A stretch of DNA of 50,629 nt from Snodgrassella communis (GTDB lineage: Bacteria > Pseudomonadota > Gammaproteobacteria > Burkholderiales > Neisseriaceae): the NCBI RefSeq assembly GCF_914768045.1, contig NZ_CAJZCD010000011.1, forward strand, positions 1 to 50,629, in the 5' to 3' direction. The notes beneath the pieces are model-generated. The model ran no database searches and was not told the origin of the DNA. It worked only from the letters and a program-made list of their open reading frames with translations. A program made the translations under genes and the position numbers. This document shows positions 45,628 to 50,629 of this stretch, in pieces; position 1 is the stretch's first letter, and every line of letters starts with the position of its first letter.

Positions 45628-46563
45628 ATGAATACTTGCGAAATTGTTTTTCTGGATCGAGCCACCCTACCCGAATTTCCATTTAACTTTGATTTTCCCC
45701 ATCACATCACCAACTACAGCCACAGTAGTCCGGATCAGGTAGCTGCCCGAATCGCTCAGGCCAATATTGTCGTATCCAACAAAGTACGTATTAATGCAGA
45801 TGCCATCAACAATAGTCCACAACTGCAATTAATTGCTGTACCCGCTACCGGTCTGGATCACATTGATCAGCAGGCAGCACAACAACGTAATATAGACATC
45901 CGCAATGTCCGTGGCTACGGTAACGATACCGTTGCCGAACATGCAATGATGCTGATTCTGGCTTTAATGCGTCAGCTACCCGCCTACCAGCGCGATGTAG
46001 CGGCTGGATTATGGCAAAACAGCCCGTTTTTCTGTCATTTTGGAGCGCCTATGCGTGATCTGAATGGTAAAACACTGGGTATTTTCGGCAAAGGAGGCAT
46101 CGGGCAGGCATTAGCAGAGCGTGCTCAGGCTTTCGGTATGCATATTCTCTGGGGGGAACACAAAAATGCCGCCAACTGCCGTCATGGTTACACACCATTT
46201 ACCCAGCTCATACAGGAAGCCGACGTCATATCCCTGCATTGCCCACTGAATGAACAAACCCGTAATCTGATTGATGAAGCAGAATTAAAAATGATGAAAC
46301 CACAGGTCATACTGATTAATGTCGGACGTGGTGGTCTGGTAGCAGAACAGGCTTTAGTAGCCGCATTGAAGTATGGCCAGTTAGGCGGAGCAGGCGTAGA
46401 TGTATTGAGCGAAGAACCACCCGTACATGGTAATCCATTACTGCATGCTCAGCTACCTAATCTGATTGTTACTCCGCATATGGCATGGGGCAGCGAAGAA
46501 GCCATACAGCGTATCTGCACCATGCTGGAGGATAACATCAATACTTTTATGCGTAAAAAATAA
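45628..46563 (+). CDS. D-2-hydroxyacid dehydrogenase, HprA/glycerate dehydrogenase type
   Basis: An NAD(P)-dependent reductase of 2-ketoacids, probably hydroxypyruvate or glyoxylate (inference). The 311-residue protein has the Rossmann motif GKTLGIFGKGGIGQALAERA, with catalytic Arg in INVGRGGLVAEQAL, Glu in LSEEPPVHGNPLL, and His in TPHMAWGSEEA. It has AGGAGA before the ATG. Its stop lies six bases from the stop of the convergent DUF2827 gene. Confidence 0.92.
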   Translation: MNTCEIVFLDRATLPEFPFNFDFPHHITNYSHSSPDQVAARIAQANIVVSNKVRINADAINNSPQLQLIAVPATGLDHIDQQAAQQRNIDIRNVRGYGNDTVAEHAMMLILALMRQLPAYQRDVAAGLWQNSPFFCHFGAPMRDLNGKTLGIFGKGGIGQALAERAQAFGMHILWGEHKNAANCRHGYTPFTQLIQEADVISLHCPLNEQTRNLIDEAELKMMKPQVILINVGRGGLVAEQALVAALKYGQLGGAGVDVLSEEPPVHGNPLLHAQLPNLIVTPHMAWGSEEAIQRICTMLEDNINTFMRKK

Positions 46564-46569
46564 TAGCAA

Positions 46570-47757
46570 TTAGCGTAATGGTCTGGCCACTACTTCTGCC
46601 AGCAAAGCAGAATAGCTGGCCACCAGATCAGAATTATTCGGCAGGAAGCGGGCGATCTGCTGCCGCTGATCATACATATATTGAGCTGCGTTATAGGCAT
46701 GATTGCTCATCGCTGCAAGCAACTGTTTGGCACCTGCCTGCACATCATTGCCAGCATAATAATAACCCAGATCTGAAATCAGCTCGGCATTGTGAATCAG
46801 AGGATAACCCTGCCAGCACACTTCCAGATAAAAATAGTTAAGCGGATTTTCCCACTGATGAGAAATCACCGCATCAGTATTGGTAGCCAGAAATGTTGGC
46901 GTATCATAACGACCCAGAAATACCGACTTGTGATTCTTCACAATATCCAGCTGATTCATCAGCGCAATGAATTCCATCGATTTTTGCGCCATCGGCAAAG
47001 TATTGCAAACCTGCAGAATATTAATGGCTTCCGGTTCACTACGATACGCCATTTCAGCAATCAGAATCGGGTACAGACAGAACTTCACCACATCAATATT
47101 CGGTTCCATTATCGACAAGCGCCAGCCCTTGCACGAATCCGGCTGCTGCCATAAGCCCTCAAATGGCATGGCTGCGGTTTTCTGAAGCAGAAATACCGGA
47201 CTCCATACAAACGGTACCACACGTGCCTCATGGCGACGGAATACCTCAAAATACGCCCGACTGCAATTGGCAACCTGTGGAATCATCCAGATATCATCAT
47301 AACGCTGGTTAATGAACAGATTACCACCACCCATATCACGGGAAAACAAAACTGCTTCCATCATATGGATATATTCAAAACCACAGCAATAAGAAATCAG
47401 GCGTACGCCCCTGTCCTTAATGTAGGCCGTCTGCTCAGCATTAATCTGTCCACCAAGCTCAATTAACACATCAATCTGATCTTTAGCTTCAACAAAACTT
47501 TTAGTCGGCCATATCTCCAAATCCCATGGCAAACCTGATGTAATCGGCACATCAGTTGTATTTACCAGCACCACAGAGCTTACATTAGAGCAATTTTTCA
47601 GTGCATCAGCGAGAAAAACAGCATTCTGTTTTATACCATTATTCCACAACGTTTCTTTAGGGTGGCCCAAACCAATGGTAATCCCAATACGCAAACGTGC
47701 TGGCGTAACGTCCTGACTATGGCTGGAAACTAAATTCGGAGCATTAGATAAATTCAT
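46570..47757 (-). CDS. DUF2827 protein A, glycosyltransferase-like (third paralog)
   Basis: A 395-residue cytoplasmic-type protein without signal peptide, in the DUF2827 family. Shared blocks are RIGITIGLGHPKETLWNNG near residue 23, the middle segment IMEPNIDVVKFCLYPILIAE, and the C-terminal VISHQWENPLNYFYLEVCWQ followed by GYPLIHNAELISDLGYYY. The E-x-GYPLIHN arrangement resembles the donor-sugar loop of GT-B glycosyltransferases (inference). It has about 18 extra N-terminal residues compared with its paralogs. It follows paralog B after 76 bases. The function is not established. Confidence 0.8.
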   Translation of the reverse strand: MNLSNAPNLVSSHSQDVTPARLRIGITIGLGHPKETLWNNGIKQNAVFLADALKNCSNVSSVVLVNTTDVPITSGLPWDLEIWPTKSFVEAKDQIDVLIELGGQINAEQTAYIKDRGVRLISYCCGFEYIHMMEAVLFSRDMGGGNLFINQRYDDIWMIPQVANCSRAYFEVFRRHEARVVPFVWSPVFLLQKTAAMPFEGLWQQPDSCKGWRLSIMEPNIDVVKFCLYPILIAEMAYRSEPEAINILQVCNTLPMAQKSMEFIALMNQLDIVKNHKSVFLGRYDTPTFLATNTDAVISHQWENPLNYFYLEVCWQGYPLIHNAELISDLGYYYAGNDVQAGAKQLLAAMSNHAYNAAQYMYDQRQQIARFLPNNSDLVASYSALLAEVVARPLR

Positions 47758-47833
47758 AATTTCAATAGAAATGTTTTATTGCTGGCTGGTTTTATGTATA
47801 CATTATACTAAAGAGTAAGCACAATTAGCGTAT

Positions 47834-48964
47834 CTAGGCTTTAAACAACGATTCAAGTGCTTCAGTATAACTGCGGACGTTACATTCTGCTTCAGGATCT
47901 AGCGTAGCCAGAAAAATATTTGCCTGTTCACGGTAACTGGCAAGATTTTCATCATGCATTTTATATGCATCTGCTAATGACTGCCCACCTTCTTCACAGT
48001 CAAAATCATGATAGCGATATCCGCAATCACCAATCAAGTGTGAATTATGAATCAGCGGATAGCCACCATACAAAGCTTCATAATAAATATAATTCTGCGC
48101 ATTTTCCCATTGATGGCAAACAATCGCTTCACAATAACTGGATACAACCTGCCAGATTGGATAACGACCTTCAAACGAAGTTAAGCCATGCCGAATAATA
48201 TCCAAACTTTGAGCAAACAGATTGAAAGTATTCTGTTTTTTCAGATTCAACGTATTACAAACATAAATATGCTCAATAAAATCCGGATTCAGCCGATGCG
48301 CACTTTCACAGACCAGCATAGGCATATAACTGGTTTTCACCATACACATATTAGGTTCGAATATACCAATACGCCAGCGTTTGCGACCAGGCTGATATCC
48401 AAACTGTTCGCCCTCTGGTAATTTTTCACAGGCGCGATTCAGAATAACCGGGCTCCATAAATGAGGCATAATCCTTACCGGCGCACGAAATGTACTGGAG
48501 AAATATGGCATACAGGTTTTTTTGTATTCCGGTAGTGTCCAAACCTCATCATATGGCGCACCCGTAATCAGCAAAGCAGATGGTTTATCGAACAGCATAC
48601 GTTCAATATCAATCACATAATCATTACCTACCCGCATACTAACAACTTTACCACCTTTGGCCTTGAAATCTATCATCCATTCCTTGGCCAGCTGGGCACT
48701 CATTTCAATCATGACATCCAGCTCATTTATGGCACTGGCCATATCAATTACCGGCACCGGTGAATCCTGCAGAAAATTCATTGCATCCTGCATATCACCA
48801 TCGCCGGAGCCTGCTACCAGTACCACATTATCAACAATCGGTGATTTTTGTAATAACATCGCCAGAAACAGACAATTTTGGAAAATGCCGTTTTCCCACA
48901 GCGACTGTGCTCCTTTACGCACATAAATCGAAACACCTACACGAAGTGAAGACACAGACGACAT
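47834..48964 (-). CDS. DUF2827 protein B, glycosyltransferase-like (second paralog)
   Basis: A 376-residue DUF2827 member: LRVGVSIYVRKGAQSLWENG at the N-terminus, IFEPNMCMVKTSYMPMLVCE in the middle, and IVCHQWENAQNYIYYEALYG then GYPLIHNSHLIGDCGY at the C-terminus. It starts three bases after the stop of paralog C, so translational coupling is likely. No membrane helices. It shares the same three blocks as A and C but is divergent in between, suggesting separate acceptors or sugars (inference). Confidence 0.82.
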   Translation of the reverse strand: MSSVSSLRVGVSIYVRKGAQSLWENGIFQNCLFLAMLLQKSPIVDNVVLVAGSGDGDMQDAMNFLQDSPVPVIDMASAINELDVMIEMSAQLAKEWMIDFKAKGGKVVSMRVGNDYVIDIERMLFDKPSALLITGAPYDEVWTLPEYKKTCMPYFSSTFRAPVRIMPHLWSPVILNRACEKLPEGEQFGYQPGRKRWRIGIFEPNMCMVKTSYMPMLVCESAHRLNPDFIEHIYVCNTLNLKKQNTFNLFAQSLDIIRHGLTSFEGRYPIWQVVSSYCEAIVCHQWENAQNYIYYEALYGGYPLIHNSHLIGDCGYRYHDFDCEEGGQSLADAYKMHDENLASYREQANIFLATLDPEAECNVRSYTEALESLFKA

Positions 48965-48967
48965 GAA

Positions 48968-50113
48968 TTAACCTCTTAATAATTCTGGACGATCAGCACA
49001 CAGATTAGACAACAGTTGTGCATGGGCAGCGATATTAGCTTCAGCTAAAGGCGCAGTAGCTTTAAATAATGCCTGCGAGGCCTGACGCTGACTATCCAGA
49101 TTTTCCTCATGGTGCTGCCAGGCCAGAGTCAGTTGTCTGCCCGCTTCAGGTGCATCAAAATCCGGATAATAATAGCCAGCATCAAACTCTTTTAACCACG
49201 GCGAATTGTGAATCAGCGGATAATCACCATACAGCGCATCCAGATACAGATAATTCTGGTCATTACACCACTGATGTGATACCACAGCATTCGCATGCTG
49301 CGCCATAAATCCAGCTATATCATGGCGGCCATAAAAACAGGCTTTGTGCTCCTTAACCAGATTCAGCGAATTAGCCAGATACAGCATAGTCAGATGTTCT
49401 TTCATATGCAGCGTATTGAGCACATGCATCATACCTATTGACTGTGGCTGTTGGCGATAAGCCTCATCACAGGCCAGCATCGGAATGGATGAAGTTTTTA
49501 CAACGGAAATATTGGGCTCAAAAATGGCTACATTCAAAGGTGTTTTAACGCCATCATGCAAATTGCTGCGCCAGCCAAAATGGAAACCAAGCTCACCAAT
49601 TTCCTGTTTGCGTTTGGATACAAACATCGAATCCCACAGATATGGCGTAACATGTACCGGACAGCGATACATCGTACGCAGCATAGGAATATAAGCCTTA
49701 TCTTTTGGTAACAGCCATACCTCATCAGAACGGTCTACTGGCGGAAAATTGGTCGATTTTTCAAATATATTATATTCCACCAACCCTACATAAGGCTGGC
49801 CAACACAATAAAACACCACCTTTTTCCCGCGAGTCCGCTGTAAAGCCAGCCATTGTGGATTTAATGCGCCTGCCAGTTCAATAATGACATCGAAAGCATC
49901 GCCCGCCTCCTGCTCCGACATCAAACGCAAATCAAATAAATTTAAATCAACTTGTTCAGCCATACCCGGCTGCCCGCCCACATTAATCAAATCAACTGAT
50001 TTAACAAATGGGATAGCCTTCAGACTTTGAGCCAAAAATATAATATTCTGACTCATGCCATTTTCCCAGATATTCTGGTTAGCATGAGTGATAACAGAAA
50101 TACCGATGCGCAT
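48968..50113 (-). CDS. DUF2827 protein C, glycosyltransferase-like (first paralog)
   Basis: A 381-residue member starting MRIGISVITHANQNIWENG at ATG 50113. A longer frame to 50176 adds a hydrophobic segment but overlaps the terminator of the adhesin gene and is less likely. Shared blocks are IFEPNISVVKTSSIPMLACD and VVSHQWCNDQNYLYLDALYG then DYPLIHNSPWLKEFDAGYYY. It lies 97 bases downstream of the trimeric autotransporter on the same strand, the first of the three paralogs. Its block has C where A and B have E after W (HQWCN). Confidence 0.8.
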   Translation of the reverse strand: MRIGISVITHANQNIWENGMSQNIIFLAQSLKAIPFVKSVDLINVGGQPGMAEQVDLNLFDLRLMSEQEAGDAFDVIIELAGALNPQWLALQRTRGKKVVFYCVGQPYVGLVEYNIFEKSTNFPPVDRSDEVWLLPKDKAYIPMLRTMYRCPVHVTPYLWDSMFVSKRKQEIGELGFHFGWRSNLHDGVKTPLNVAIFEPNISVVKTSSIPMLACDEAYRQQPQSIGMMHVLNTLHMKEHLTMLYLANSLNLVKEHKACFYGRHDIAGFMAQHANAVVSHQWCNDQNYLYLDALYGDYPLIHNSPWLKEFDAGYYYPDFDAPEAGRQLTLAWQHHEENLDSQRQASQALFKATAPLAEANIAAHAQLLSNLCADRPELLRG

Positions 50114-50159
50114 ATTAATCCGTATTCTTAGTAATAATGCTATTACTGATAAACAAATA

Positions 50160-50196
50160 AGACTTCTGGACTTCACAGAAGGAAGACCAGAAGTCT
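50160..50196 (-). terminator. Hairpin between the autotransporter and DUF2827 genes
   Basis: A 10-base-pair stem (AGACTTCTGG / CCAGAAGTCT) with a 17-base loop, 14 bases after the adhesin stop. The sequence after it on the minus strand is TTATTTGTTTATC, moderately U-rich. Read-through into the DUF2827 genes seems possible. Confidence 0.6.
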
Positions 50197-50210
50197 ACTC
50201 AGCTATTTTT

Positions 50211-50629
50211 TTACCACTTAAAGCCGATTACCGAGTTAATAGCTGCTTCCTTACCAGTGGTGGAAACACCTGCACCCCATGTAATTTTGCCGTCTTTACT
50301 TGCGGCCTTATAGTTTATACCAACGGCACCATAGCTACGGTATGCACCCACACCGATACCTACAGTCTGTTCGCCAGCACCTACAGATGGCAGATAAGCA
50401 CCAGACAATGCCATGGCCATTGCCGTACCTGAATAGGCACGACGCTCAACATGGTGAATATTGTCATTTAACTGGTTAACATATTCATTTATTTTGCTAA
50501 CCTGATTATCCACACTCTTAAGCTGAGCCACATTCACAGCATCTGTGTCGTCAAAACCTGCCGCAACTCCGGTTATCTGACGGTATTCTTTTTTCGATGT
50601 ATCACCTACCGATACCGCGCCTTTCGTAC
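50211..50629 (-). CDS. Trimeric autotransporter adhesin (YadA-like), C-terminal part
   Basis: The gene runs off the right edge of the window; the last 138 residues are present. They include the stalk motif GAVSVGDTSKKEYRQITGVA and AAGFDDTDAVNVAQLK, then a heptad-like coiled coil (VSKINEYVNQLNDNIHHVER), and the YadA membrane anchor with four beta strands (MALSGAYLPSVGAGEQTVG, GVGAYRSYGAVGINYKA, ITWGAGVSTTGKEAAIN) ending in Trp. Three copies form one 12-stranded barrel in the outer membrane. The passenger head that would decide binding is outside the window. Confidence 0.92.
   Translation of the reverse strand, partial: TKGAVSVGDTSKKEYRQITGVAAGFDDTDAVNVAQLKSVDNQVSKINEYVNQLNDNIHHVERRAYSGTAMAMALSGAYLPSVGAGEQTVGIGVGAYRSYGAVGINYKAASKDGKITWGAGVSTTGKEAAINSVIGFKW

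Overview
The window is a piece of chromosome from a betaproteobacterium of the Neisseriaceae. Evidence for this is the Neisseria-type order rpsB-tsf-pyrH-frr-uppS-cdsA-dxr-rseP-bamA-skp-lpxD-fabZ-lpxA, a short HisG, a trimeric autotransporter and a DNA-uptake-like inverted repeat. AT-rich intergenic DNA and the overall gene content suggest a Snodgrassella-like host-associated species. That genus-level guess is inference; no database was searched.

Layout. 1-130: upstream end of an rRNA operon on the minus strand, with a near-consensus promoter, an A/T-rich UP-like element and the start of a boxA-like leader. 524-1255: an unrecognised secreted protein. 1576-3506: tonB-exbB-exbD. 3775-4077: a small membrane protein. 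4473-17254 (minus): one long housekeeping block for translation factors, UMP kinase, isoprenoid and phospholipid precursors, outer-membrane assembly and early lipid A synthesis. 17472-18086: 5-formyl-THF cyclo-ligase. 18294-21275: a decayed accessory island holding a broken exported protein, a PAAR (type VI secretion spike-tip) gene without a usable ATG, membrane and DKNYY-like fragments, and a membrane-protein gene broken by homopolymer indels. 21836-24123: nitroreductase, NERD-domain protein, tRNA-Leu(CAA). 24329-28587: Sco-like lipoprotein, then hisG, a LOTUS/NYN protein with AT-hooks, and hisD. 28648-29289: a small Cys-containing protein and a VOC (glyoxalase-fold) pseudogene. 29463-34237 (minus): purB, a family 2 glycosyltransferase, prfB with its programmed +1 frameshift, and a preQ1-riboswitch-controlled queF-yhhQ pair. 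34558-46563: aroG, ftsEX, a glutaredoxin, secB, an MFS transporter, a sulfate-binding lipoprotein, cysI, a DUF1653 protein, mnmE, FKBP and a D-2-hydroxyacid dehydrogenase. 46570-50629 (minus): the C-terminus of a YadA-like trimeric autotransporter followed by three tandem DUF2827 paralogs.

How the parts fit. BamA, Skp, LpxA/LpxD and SecB form the outer-membrane biogenesis set that an autotransporter at the right edge would use. The DUF2827 trio lies directly downstream of the adhesin on the same strand and has a glycosyltransferase-like C-terminal motif. An adhesin-linked glycosylation cassette is the best candidate here for an undescribed system, but it is a hypothesis. The eroded PAAR island suggests past loss of a type VI secretion cargo module.
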